Shown: positions 27,993 through 35,408 of the stretch, one piece after another
How the letters are laid out: each line of letters begins with the position of its first letter
Numbering within the stretch: the first letter of the stretch is position 1
Source: Micromonospora arida
GTDB lineage: Bacteria; Actinomycetota; Actinomycetes; Mycobacteriales; Micromonosporaceae
Reading direction: 5' to 3'
DNA: 61,496 bases
NCBI RefSeq assembly: GCF_003857035.1
Contig: NZ_QGSY01000157.1
Location: forward strand, 1-61,496
Translations under genes and position numbers: made by a program
Notes under the pieces: model-generated
What the model was told of the DNA's origin: nothing
Seen by the model: the letters and a program-made list of their open reading frames with translations, nothing else
The model's database searches: none

Positions 27993-28949
27993 TCATCGAG
28001 CTGCCCCGTCCGGTCCAACCTGCACGCCCGTCTGGCGTGGGCCGGCTGGCGTGGGAAGCTGTCCCGCGACGATTGCGGCGAGCGAGAGCCCGAGCCCGCA
28101 AAGCTGGATTGGGCCGAGCGTCTGATCGAGCAGGACGGCGCCGAGCAGCGCGGCGACCAGGGGCGAGAGGAGACCGAGAACGGCGACGGCGGTCACGGGC
28201 AGCGTGGTGACGCCGCGGAACCACAGGACATACGCGGCCAGACCGCCCACCACGCCCAGCCAGAGGTAGCCGAGTACGGCGGGCGGGTCGATCACTGGTG
28301 GCGCCCCCTCGATGAGGAAGGTGATGGGCGTCAGGAAGAGACCGCCCGCGCTGAGCTGCCAGCCGGCGAAGGCCATCGGGCTCACCCCGGCGGGACGTCC
28401 CCAGCGCCTGGTGAGCGTCACCCCGAGCGCCATCGTGGCCGCGCCGACGAGGCCGGCCACGATCCCCACCAGGTCGAGTGCGGCATCTGGCCCGATCACC
28501 ACGAGGCCGACCCCCAACACCCCGGTCGCGCCCCAGACGGCACGCCAGACGGAGAGTCGCTCCTGTAGGACCGCCGTGGCCATGACGGCGACGATGAGCG
28601 GCTGCACCGCGCCGAGGGTCGCCGCGACGCCTCCCGGCAGCCGCTCGGCTGCGACGAAGAGCAGCGGGAAGAAGAGTCCGATGTTCAGTACACCGAGCGC
28701 GGCTGCTTTTCCCCACCACGCACCTTTCGGCAGCGTGCGGGTCACCGCCAGCGCCACCAGACCGGCGGGCAATGCGCGCAGGAGTCCCGCGAACAGCGGG
28801 TGGTTGGGCGGGAGAAGCTCGGTGGTGACGACGTAGGTGGTGCCCCAGGCCAGCGGGGCGAGCGCGGTCAGGGCAGTGCGCGGCAGGTTGCTGGGCAACG
28901 TGCCGCCGCCGGCTGCGCGGGGGAGTATCTCCGCTCCGGAACTTGTCAT
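27993..28949 (-). CDS. EamA/DMT-family transporter
   Basis: 318 residues from ATG 28949. Ten hydrophobic helices in two EamA repeats (PLAWGTTYVVTTELLP at helix 1; LLSPLVAALLGAVLLDQTLGPIQLCGLGLSLAAI at helices 9-10). Members of this drug/metabolite transporter family export amino acids, nucleosides or purine-like compounds. It diverges from LysR 2, repeating the regulator/exporter layout of the unit at 25578-27858. Converges on LysR 1. Confidence 0.88.
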   Translation of the reverse strand: MTSSGAEILPRAAGGGTLPSNLPRTALTALAPLAWGTTYVVTTELLPPNHPLFAGLLRALPAGLVALAVTRTLPKGAWWGKAAALGVLNIGLFFPLLFVAAERLPGGVAATLGAVQPLIVAVMATAVLQERLSVWRAVWGATGVLGVGLVVIGPDAALDLVGIVAGLVGAATMALGVTLTRRWGRPAGVSPMAFAGWQLSAGGLFLTPITFLIEGAPPVIDPPAVLGYLWLGVVGGLAAYVLWFRGVTTLPVTAVAVLGLLSPLVAALLGAVLLDQTLGPIQLCGLGLSLAAIVAGQLPTPAGPRQTGVQVGPDGAAR

Positions 28950-28981
28950 GTCGAAAGTCTGATCACGTGCCTATCGATGAC

Positions 28982-28999
28982 TCCAACACATGTTTGTCA
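28982..28999 (+). promoter_or_regulatory. Candidate LysR site, copy 2
   Basis: TCCAACACATGTTTGTCA, followed by GATCGATC, lies in the 79-bp spacer between the EamA and LysR 2 genes. It differs from copy 1 at one base, so the duplicated unit kept its operator. Confidence 0.55.
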
Positions 29000-29028
29000 T
29001 CCGATCGATCAACAGGAAAGATGGATCA

Positions 29029-29958
29029 ATGGAGTTCCATCAGTTGCGGTACGTTCTCGCCGTCGCCGAGACGAGCAATTTCACCCGGGCCGCCGAACGG
29101 TGCCTGGTCGTCCAGTCCGCGTTGAGTCACCAGATTGCGCGCCTGGAACGGGAGCTCGGCGCGAGGCTCTTCGAGCGGACCAGCCGCCGGGTGCGGCTGA
29201 CCCCGGCGGGGATGGCTTTTCTCCCCGCCGCCCGCCAGTGTCTGGACGCCGCCGAGCGCGCGGCCGCCGAGGTCGCGGCGGCGGTGGGGGAGGTGCGGGG
29301 ACGAGTGACCGTGGGTCTGATCCCCACGGTCGCGGCCGTCGACATTCCGGCCACGCTCCGCGCGTTCCGGGAGCGGTACCCACACGTGCGCGTCAGACTG
29401 CGTGTCGGCGGGAGTGACGAACTCGTGGAGCACATCACGCAGGGCGTCATCGACATCGCGTTCGTGGGACTGCCGGGAGGGGTTCCGCCGAAGGGCGTTG
29501 ACGTTCACGAACTCGCCCGGGACCGGCTCGTCGCCGTGATCGCCCCCGATCATCCGCTAACGCGCGAACCGGCAGTCGACCTCCACCGGCTCGCTGCCGA
29601 GGTTTTCGTCGACTTTCCGGCCGGGAGCGCGGGGCGGGCCCAGACCGATCATGCGTTCGCTGCCGCCAACCTTGTCCGCGACGTCGCGTTCGAGGTGACC
29701 GCCGCCGACCTGATGGCTGAGCTCGTCGCCGCGGGTCTGGGCGTCGCCATGCTCCCCTCTGCCTACGTGCCACGGCTCAGCGGCGTGAGCACCGTTGAGG
29801 TGGCCGATGCGCCGGCCCGTGTCGAGTACCTCGTCTGGAGCCACCTGGGTCGAACCCCCGCGGTAGAGGCTTTTCTCGATGTTCTGAAGATCCCGCCCGG
29901 GTCGCCGATCGGCACGGCATCCCGGTCGGGCATGGAAGGTTTGCGGGCCAACTCATAG
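29029..29958 (+). CDS. LysR-family regulator 2 (paralogue of LysR 1)
   Basis: 309 residues from ATG 29029 (MEFHQLRYVLAVAETSNF). The HTH TRAAERCLVVQSALSHQIAR is identical over 20 residues to LysR 1, and the effector domain follows it closely (VTVGLIPTVAAVDIPATLRAF, APDHPL). The upstream spacer is also conserved, so the pair arose by duplication of a regulator plus promoter, each copy now facing a different exporter family. The last codons overlap the convergent PPOX-type gene by 6 bp. Confidence 0.9.
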   Translation: MEFHQLRYVLAVAETSNFTRAAERCLVVQSALSHQIARLERELGARLFERTSRRVRLTPAGMAFLPAARQCLDAAERAAAEVAAAVGEVRGRVTVGLIPTVAAVDIPATLRAFRERYPHVRVRLRVGGSDELVEHITQGVIDIAFVGLPGGVPPKGVDVHELARDRLVAVIAPDHPLTREPAVDLHRLAAEVFVDFPAGSAGRAQTDHAFAAANLVRDVAFEVTAADLMAELVAAGLGVAMLPSAYVPRLSGVSTVEVADAPARVEYLVWSHLGRTPAVEAFLDVLKIPPGSPIGTASRSGMEGLRANS

Positions 29959-30813
29959 CGAGCGCCACATCAGCGCGTGTCCCGGCGTCTCGACGACACT
30001 GTCGATGACGACATCGACCATGCGCTCGGCGCCCGGGTGATCTGCCAGCCGGCCGGGGTCCCAGTCAATGGAGGCACTGCCCGTCACCTGTAGGGCAGGT
30101 CGGGAGCCGGTCCAGTCGATGAACAGCAGGCCGCAACGCGGTTGTACCTGGATATTGCCGAGGGTCATGTACATGGCGTTGCCGCGGTATTCCGGCCAGG
30201 ACACCGTCGTGGCGCTGCGGCCGACGACAAACCCGGGGCTGCCGCCGCGGTGCGAGACATCCGCTCCTTGGCCGTCGGCGCTGGTGGCTATGAAAAAGGT
30301 GTCGGCACCGGCCACGACGCGCAGTTGCTCGTCGGAGAGCCGGTCGCTGGGGGCCGCAAAGGTACCTGTGGTGACGTCGCCGTGGGCTTCCCGGCGGGTG
30401 ATGTGCCTCGGGCAGTTCGCAAAGATCTGGTCGGCCGTGATGATCAGCCGACCCCCTTGGATGTGACCTGTGCCGTTGATGCGCATGCGGTGGCGGGTGG
30501 CCGGCTCGATGGCGAGCGCACCGAGAGGAGCTGGGGCGGCGAACGCCGCTTCCAGTGGGTCGCCTGCGGCGGGCGCGGCGTCCGCGATCACACCGCGCTC
30601 GCCGCTGGCACGCAGGAAGCCGGGTGGTCCATACAACGGGCTCGCCCATAACGCCCCGGCCGTGTCGTGTCCGCCGATCACCACCATGCGCTGGCGGACG
30701 AGGAACTGGCGCGCGATCTCCGGAAGGCGCACGCCGATGCTGGCCGAGCCGAGCCCTTCGCGTGTGTATCCGGACCTGCGTTGGACGTACACCTCGCCTG
30801 GATGACTTCTCAT
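29953..30813 (-). CDS. Pyridoxamine 5'-phosphate oxidase-like (PPOX split-barrel) protein
   Basis: 286 residues from ATG 30813 behind AGGGGG (MRSHPGEVYVQRRSGY). Split-barrel features: ALWASPLYGPPGFLRA, RHRMRINGTGHIQGG, and FIATSADGQGADVSHRGGSPGFV, which fits the flavin-binding strand-loop of PPOX proteins of the HugZ/general-stress type; TLGNIQVQPRCGLLFIDW follows. It probably binds FMN or F420 and acts as a cytosolic redox enzyme. It lies 10 bp downstream of the VOC gene, in one operon. Confidence 0.75.
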   Translation of the reverse strand: MRSHPGEVYVQRRSGYTREGLGSASIGVRLPEIARQFLVRQRMVVIGGHDTAGALWASPLYGPPGFLRASGERGVIADAAPAAGDPLEAAFAAPAPLGALAIEPATRHRMRINGTGHIQGGRLIITADQIFANCPRHITRREAHGDVTTGTFAAPSDRLSDEQLRVVAGADTFFIATSADGQGADVSHRGGSPGFVVGRSATTVSWPEYRGNAMYMTLGNIQVQPRCGLLFIDWTGSRPALQVTGSASIDWDPGRLADHPGAERMVDVVIDSVVETPGHALMWRSL

Positions 30814-30823
30814 ACCAAACCCC

Positions 30824-31273
30824 CTAGAAGAAGCCGCACGGCGGGCCGTCGCCGGTGGCGGTCGCCGGCCGGGGCGGACGCTGGACGGCGTACACCTCAA
30901 GGCGGATGCCGTCAGGGTCGTAGCAGAACAGCTGCCCGGCGGCGGCCAGCTCACCCGGCACACCGTTGTCGTCGCGGATGTCGGCACCCAGCCCGCGCAG
31001 CCGGCGCTCGACCTCGTTCAGGGCCGGGACGTCGGCGACCTGGAACGAGAGGTGATGCAGGCCGGCGCGGTCAGCCGCGAACGGCGCGCCACTCTGCTGC
31101 CAGAGTGTGATCATGAGCAGGTCGTCGCGGCCGAGGAAGCCGTAGCGCCGACCGTCGACATCTGAGCGGCCGATGACCTCGATGTCGAGCGCCTGCCTGT
31201 AGAAGTCGAGCGAGCGGTCAAGGTCCGTGACGTTCAACCCGACGTGGCCCGTGGTGATGCTCTGATCGGTCAT
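30824..31273 (-). CDS. VOC-family (glyoxalase/bleomycin-resistance/dioxygenase) protein
   Basis: 149 residues from ATG 31273 behind AGGAGGG. A paired beta-alpha-beta-beta-beta fold: HVGLNVTDLDRSLDFYRQALD at the N-terminus (metal His in HVGL), HHLSFQVADV in the second module, and YDPDGIRLEVYAV with the metal Glu at the C-terminus. It could be a lyase, a dioxygenase or a drug-binding protein. First gene of a two-gene operon with the PPOX protein, divergent from the CGNR regulator. Confidence 0.88.
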   Translation of the reverse strand: MTDQSITTGHVGLNVTDLDRSLDFYRQALDIEVIGRSDVDGRRYGFLGRDDLLMITLWQQSGAPFAADRAGLHHLSFQVADVPALNEVERRLRGLGADIRDDNGVPGELAAAGQLFCYDPDGIRLEVYAVQRPPRPATATGDGPPCGFF

Positions 31274-31326
31274 TCGCAGCCCTCCTAATGGTTGCTCCCC
31301 TGGTGGCCGTTAGAAGTTAACATGGT

Positions 31327-31362
31327 GAACTAATGGCCACAGGCGGCAGGTATCATTAGTTC
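31327..31362 (+). promoter_or_regulatory. Inverted repeat and leaderless promoter at the CGNR gene
   Basis: Perfect 9-bp arms GAACTAATG (31327-31335) and CATTAGTTC (31354-31362) are separated by 18 bp, the right arm touching GTG 31363. TATCAT at 31351-31356 is a -10 with six bases to the GTG, so transcription probably starts at the start codon. A protein bound to the repeat would block this promoter, as expected for autoregulation. Confidence 0.65.
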
Positions 31363-31926
31363 GTGCATCTTGCGATCGAGCTCGCCAATACCGTCCGCGC
31401 TCGTCGGGGCGCGGTCTGTGACGAGCTTCAGACGCCTGCGGATCTCGCCGCTTGGCTTGGCCGCGTCCGCTTCCTGTGCGCCGTGCCGGTCGACGACGAG
31501 GCGCTGAGCACCGTAGGTTCCGCCGAGCTGGCTGCCGCCCGAGGCATCCGAACTGCCATCCGTGCCATCGCTGGTGCCGTCTCGGCCAGCCAGACTCCCG
31601 CCGCGGCGGACGTCGAGAGCCTGAACGCCGCCGCCCGAATGGCACCGCGCTGGCAGGAGCTCGCCTTTGCCGATACGGAGCCACGACTGACGACGCGACA
31701 CGGAGCACCGGTCATGACCGGTGCCATCGCCGAGGTTGCCGCCGACGCTGTCGCCCTCGTCGCCGCCGGCCACCTGGGTACGTGTGCGGCACCCGGATGC
31801 GTACTGCTGTTCCTCCGTGATCGGCCCAACCGCGAATGGTGCGGCAACTCCTGCGGAAACCGGGTGCGAGTGGCGCGCCACTACGACCGCCGTAGGCACG
31901 CCGCTTCGGATGGCGAGGCGGTCTGA
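31363..31926 (+). CDS. CGNR zinc-finger (ABATE-domain) putative regulator
   Basis: 187 residues from GTG 31363. The N-terminal ~110 residues form the helical stress-related ABATE domain. The C-terminus holds the CGNR zinc finger: CAAPGC at ~145-150, then WCGNSCGNRVRVARHYDRRR at ~165-184, giving four Cys. These actinobacterial proteins are thought to be DNA-binding regulators. The operator-like repeat at its start and the divergent VOC/PPOX operon point to control of that operon. Confidence 0.88.
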   Translation: MHLAIELANTVRARRGAVCDELQTPADLAAWLGRVRFLCAVPVDDEALSTVGSAELAAARGIRTAIRAIAGAVSASQTPAAADVESLNAAARMAPRWQELAFADTEPRLTTRHGAPVMTGAIAEVAADAVALVAAGHLGTCAAPGCVLLFLRDRPNREWCGNSCGNRVRVARHYDRRRHAASDGEAV

Positions 31927-32035
31927 GACGCCAGGGCCTGGCGAAATCGTGGTGCCGGACCGGGACCACGGGCGCGAGGGCCCCCCGCTCTCCACGTGCC
32001 GAACGGGAAGCTTGGGCCATGTGGTGGCGTGCGGT

Positions 32036-32995
32036 CTAGGTGCTCCCGGCGCGGCCGAAGGAGCGGCGGTAGGCGGCTGGTGTGGTTTTCAGCGTGGTGC
32101 GGAAACGGCGGCGCAGGTTGGTGGCCGTGGACAGGCCGACTCTGGTCGCGATCGTCTCGACCGGCAGATCGGTCTCCTCCAACAGCGCTTGTGCGGCCGT
32201 GATTCGTTGCTGGAGCAGCCACTGTCCTGGGCTGGTACCCAGTTGCGCGGTGAATCTGCGGGCGAACGTACGCGGGGACAATCTGGCCTGTGTGGCGAGG
32301 TCGTTGACGGTCAGCGGATCCTGCAGTCTCTTCGTGGCCCAGTCGAGCACTGGGCCCAGGGACATCGGAGTGTGCGCGGTCAGGGGTGCTGCCGCGTACT
32401 GCAGCTGCCCGCCCTCGCGATGTGGCGGCATGACCATGTGCCGGGCGATCTGGTCGGCGTGAGCGGCGCCGTGGTCATTGCGGACCAGGTGCAGGCACAG
32501 GTCGATGCCGGCCGCGGTACCCGCGCTTGTCGCGACGTCGCCGAGGTCGATGTACAGCCTGTCGGCTTCGACATGCACGTCTGGAAATCGGGCGGCGAAC
32601 TCGGTGGCCATCCGCCAGTGAGTGGTCGCCCTGCGCTGATCGAGCAGGCCGGCGTGGGCGAGCAGGAAAGCGCCGGAGCAGATGGCGACGATGCGGGCAC
32701 CGCGCCGGTGAGCGCGCCGCAGCGCATCGATCACGGCGGCCGGCGCGGGCTGCTCGCGGCGTTGCCAACCCGGAAGCACCACAGTGTCCGCGGTCTCGAG
32801 CGCGTGCAGCCCGCTGGTGACCGCCATGTCGTAGCCAGCCATGGTGGGCACGATGCCCGGCTGCTCGGCACACACGTCGAACCGGTAATTGACTGGTAGA
32901 CCGGGGCGCCGCACGCCGAACACCTCGGCGACGCAGGCCAGTTCGAAGGTGGACTGCGGCGGCAGAACCAGGGCGACCACCCGATGAATGATCAT
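32036..32995 (-). CDS. GlxA-type AraC-family regulator with DJ-1/PfpI domain
   Basis: 319 residues. N-terminal DJ-1/PfpI-like domain (~5-175) with the nucleophile elbow IVAICSGAFLLAHAGLLDQRRATTHW; C-terminal double HTH of the AraC type (LTVNDLATQARLSPRTFARRFTAQLG and PVETIATRVGLSTATNLRRRF). The domain order matches FtrA/GlxA activators. It converges on the CGNR gene and diverges from a small cupin gene 71 bp away, a probable target. Confidence 0.92.
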   Translation of the reverse strand: MIIHRVVALVLPPQSTFELACVAEVFGVRRPGLPVNYRFDVCAEQPGIVPTMAGYDMAVTSGLHALETADTVVLPGWQRREQPAPAAVIDALRRAHRRGARIVAICSGAFLLAHAGLLDQRRATTHWRMATEFAARFPDVHVEADRLYIDLGDVATSAGTAAGIDLCLHLVRNDHGAAHADQIARHMVMPPHREGGQLQYAAAPLTAHTPMSLGPVLDWATKRLQDPLTVNDLATQARLSPRTFARRFTAQLGTSPGQWLLQQRITAAQALLEETDLPVETIATRVGLSTATNLRRRFRTTLKTTPAAYRRSFGRAGST

Positions 32996-33066
32996 GGCAG
33001 GAATGTACCTGTCAACGTCATTGCAGACACTGGCCGGTGCGACCCGGACACGACGATCATGGCTGC

Positions 33067-33390
33067 ATGACTAATGCGTCCGATGATGTACAGATCTTGC
33101 AGGTCGACGAGGTGGAACCCGTCGAGGTCGTGCCCGGCATCATCCGGCGGCGCCTGCCGGCGACCGAGCGGGCCCGTGGCTGGATGTACGACTTCGCCCC
33201 GGGAACGGAGTGGCCAGAGGTGGACGTGCACGAGGGCGAGGAACGCTACTACGTGGTGTCGGGTGAGTTCATCGATCGAGGCCACCGTCTGGGCCCGGGC
33301 AGTTACGTGGTGTTTGCTCCGGGCAGCACGCACCGCCCGCGTACCGAAACCGGCGCACGCATGATCGGCATCAGCATCGTCGCGACGTAG
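33067..33390 (+). CDS. Cupin-domain protein
   Basis: 107 residues from ATG 33067 (MTNASDDVQILQVDEVEPV). Cupin motif 1 is degenerate (WPEVDVHEGEERYYVVSGEF, keeping the His and Glu ligands), and motif 2 reads PGSYVVFAPGSTHRPRTE with its His. A ChrR-like single cupin, maybe a metal-binding sensor or a small enzyme. Divergent from the AraC regulator. Confidence 0.8.
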   Translation: MTNASDDVQILQVDEVEPVEVVPGIIRRRLPATERARGWMYDFAPGTEWPEVDVHEGEERYYVVSGEFIDRGHRLGPGSYVVFAPGSTHRPRTETGARMIGISIVAT

Positions 33391-33851
33391 CCGGCAATGC
33401 CGAACACGTTGTCGCAGACCGGGCTCGTGATCTTCCGGCGACTCAAGGGCAGAGTATCGGCCCACATCGGGTCGAAAGATTCACAGTGTCATCGCAAGGC
33501 TTCTTCAAGCCGCACGTGCAGGCCGCCCCCGCCCCGACGGTGGACCGCCCGCTGGTACGCGGTCACTATCTGGTCACCGACCGGCAGCACTGGCACGCTG
33601 GCGAAGTACCCGAGCATCCAGACCGTGCTCTACCCCGAAGCCGGCGGCCTGAGCGTGCTGCCACTCACCGGCCGCTCATGCGTGCTGCGCCCGCTGTCGG
33701 TGCGCAGCGTGGCGGGACGGGATCGGCACCGCCTGGAAGGAACTCGCTCCCGTGTGGGGTCGAAGCCGGCGACGGGGCGAACCACCTCTGTGGTCGTTCG
33801 CGCCGATGCTGTCACCGGCCAGCCGCAACCGTAGATTTTCGGGCCTTGTGA
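33391..33851. other. Stretch without a recognisable gene
   Basis: Open frames exist on both strands but none has a start context, codon bias or motif I trust. A plus-strand frame at 33486-33851 (RPLVRGHYLVTDRQHWHAGE) loses coherence and could be a decayed gene. Nothing more can be said. Confidence 0.4.
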
Positions 33852-34415
33852 TCAGGCTTGCTCCGTGGAAGCCGGCCATTCCTCCTTGAGCAGTCCATAA
33901 ATCAGGGTGTCGGTCCATTCGCCCTTCGCCCACTCGTCGCGGCGCAGATGTGCCTCCCGGATCATGCCCACCCGCTCGCAGAGCCGCGCCGATGCCTTGT
34001 TGCGCCCGTCGACGCGGGCGATGACGCGGTGCATGCCGTAGTGCGCGAACGCCACACCGATGACCGCGCGGACCGCCTCGGTGGCGAACCCATGACCGGC
34101 GACTGCCGGGTGGAAGGCCCATCCCAACTCGCCGCGCGAGAGCGTGTCGTCGGCCGGCCAGAGGATCACGTCGCCGACGACCTTGCCCGCATGCTCCGCC
34201 ACGACCGCGAAGCGGGCTTCCGGGCCGGTGATCGCGGTGCTGACGAGCCGCCGGGTAACCACCTTGTCGGCGAACTCCCGCGACCACGGCTCCCACGGGA
34301 TGTACCGAGCGACGAGCGGATCGCTGTAATACGCGAGCAGGGCCTCCGCGTCGTCGGGGCGATACGCGCGCAGGACCAGTCTTTCGGTACGGATCGGCAG
34401 TGCCAGTTCGGCCAT
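33852..34415 (-). CDS. GNAT-family N-acetyltransferase (RimJ/L-like)
   Basis: 187 residues from ATG 34415 (MAELALPIRTERLVLRAYRPDD). GNAT fold: motif for strand beta1 IRTERLVLRAYR, acetyl-CoA loop GELGWAFHPAVAGHGFATEAVRAVIGVAF (Q/RxxGxG/A variant PAVAGHGFA), and the C-terminal NKASARLCERVGMIREAHLRRDEW typical of RimJ/RimL relatives that acetylate protein N-termini or small amines. Stands alone; possible role in resistance or modification of an amine compound. Confidence 0.88.
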   Translation of the reverse strand: MAELALPIRTERLVLRAYRPDDAEALLAYYSDPLVARYIPWEPWSREFADKVVTRRLVSTAITGPEARFAVVAEHAGKVVGDVILWPADDTLSRGELGWAFHPAVAGHGFATEAVRAVIGVAFAHYGMHRVIARVDGRNKASARLCERVGMIREAHLRRDEWAKGEWTDTLIYGLLKEEWPASTEQA

Positions 34416-34613
34416 GGCGCCCAGTATCAACCTCCCTGTTCGGTGCCTCCCGAGGCCCTTACGTCTCATAGCCAGGGGCAGCGCCTGGCCATCCCGGGTG
34501 CTCGATCATCCGCAGGGCCGGAGCTGAACCGCGATCCATACGCAACGGGCAGCGCCGGAAGGCGTTGTGGCAGGTCTGGAAGGTTTCCCAATCGCTGCCG
34601 CGACGACATCTAA

Positions 34614-34949
34614 TTGACGAGAGTTGATGTTTTGCTCACACTCAAATCACGAAAGAGCGCTCTCCGCCGCCGTTCCATGCTGCCGATCTTGCGCGTGTGG
34701 CTGGCTCCTGGTGTTCTGATTAACTTCTGGCCATACTCGGCGGTCGAGATCGACTTCGACATCGACCTGCGGGAGCTGCAAGGTCAGCAGCGGCTGGACA
34801 TGCTGTGCGGGTTCTTTGCATTGATCGGGCGCAGGCTGGACAAGCCGGTCTTGATGGCTTCCGAGGGTGACTACCAGCATCCGGTGCTCGGCTTTGATGT
34901 CGACGCCGACCGTGTCGTGCTGCTGGCCGATCCACGGTTGGCCGGCTAG
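34614..34949 (+). CDS. Hypothetical protein (~90-111 aa)
   Basis: No family recognised. The open frame from TTG 34614 encodes 111 residues; ATG 34677 (MLPILRVWLAPGVL) is the first strong start. The later part is ordered-looking (VEIDFDIDLRELQGQQ... FFALIGRRLDKPVLMASEG... FDVDADRVVLLADP), like small actinobacterial proteins of unknown role found in singletons near mobile DNA. No signal peptide or membrane helix is evident. Lies just left of the tRNA fragment. Confidence 0.5.
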   Translation: MTRVDVLLTLKSRKSALRRRSMLPILRVWLAPGVLINFWPYSAVEIDFDIDLRELQGQQRLDMLCGFFALIGRRLDKPVLMASEGDYQHPVLGFDVDADRVVLLADPRLAG

Positions 34950-35085
34950 GCACAGTGCTGTCCGTTGGCGGGTGACTAACTGGGTGACGATCGGTGCAGG
35001 CAATCATGAACGCCTACGGACGCCGAAGGACCGTTGCGGCAATTCAACCTCGATGTGACGGCAGGTCACGGCCCGTTGATGGTTG

Positions 35086-35131
35086 CCTGGGGGGCCAAGG
35101 GGTCGTCGGTTCGAGTCCGGCCGTCCCGACA
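35086..35131 (+). other. 3' fragment of a tRNA-Pro(GGG) gene, candidate att site
   Basis: The segment has an anticodon loop CTGGGGG (GGG anticodon), variable loop, a perfect 5-bp T stem (GTCGG/CCGGC) around TTCGAGT, and the 3' acceptor strand CGTCCCG with A as discriminator. The matching 5' acceptor (CGGGACG), D arm and half of the anticodon stem are absent upstream. 3' tRNA fragments of this length are the usual crossover cores left by tyrosine-recombinase elements, and proline tRNA genes are known actinomycete targets. The own terminator follows at 35141. Confidence 0.7.
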
Positions 35132-35140
35132 GACAAAAAT

Positions 35141-35168
35141 CCCTGACCAGCGGAAATGCTGGTCAGGG
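35141..35168 (+). terminator. Intrinsic terminator after the tRNA-Pro fragment
   Basis: Perfect 11-bp stem CCCTGACCAGC / GCTGGTCAGGG with loop GGAAAT, preceded by an A-run and followed by TTTAAGTTTG. Classic rho-independent terminator of a tRNA transcript. Confidence 0.88.
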
Positions 35169-35408
35169 TTTAAGTTTGTCTATGGGGTTTTGAACCGCCC
35201 CCCGGAAACTCCCCATCTACCGGGTCGGCAACCAGGTTCGTCGTTCAAGGAGACGATGGGAACCGGTTCTTCGCCCGCACCTGAAGTGAGGCTGGTCCGT
35301 CAGGCCGGCAGCAGACACTACGAGCTGTCTGCCAGGATGCCGCTCGAATGACCAGCATCGGCGTCAACGGCTGCCGACGTGGCCAGCGCCAGGAAGCTCA
35401 GGGAGTGG

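Noticed and set aside
31929..31943. Palindrome CGCCAGG-G-CCTGGCG between the convergent CGNR and AraC genes
   Set aside because: A one-base loop cannot form a stable terminator hairpin, and the site has no regulatory context.
35034..35351. Open frame of 105 codons on the plus strand
   Set aside because: It runs through the tRNA-Pro fragment and a perfect intrinsic terminator, so it is not a protein gene.
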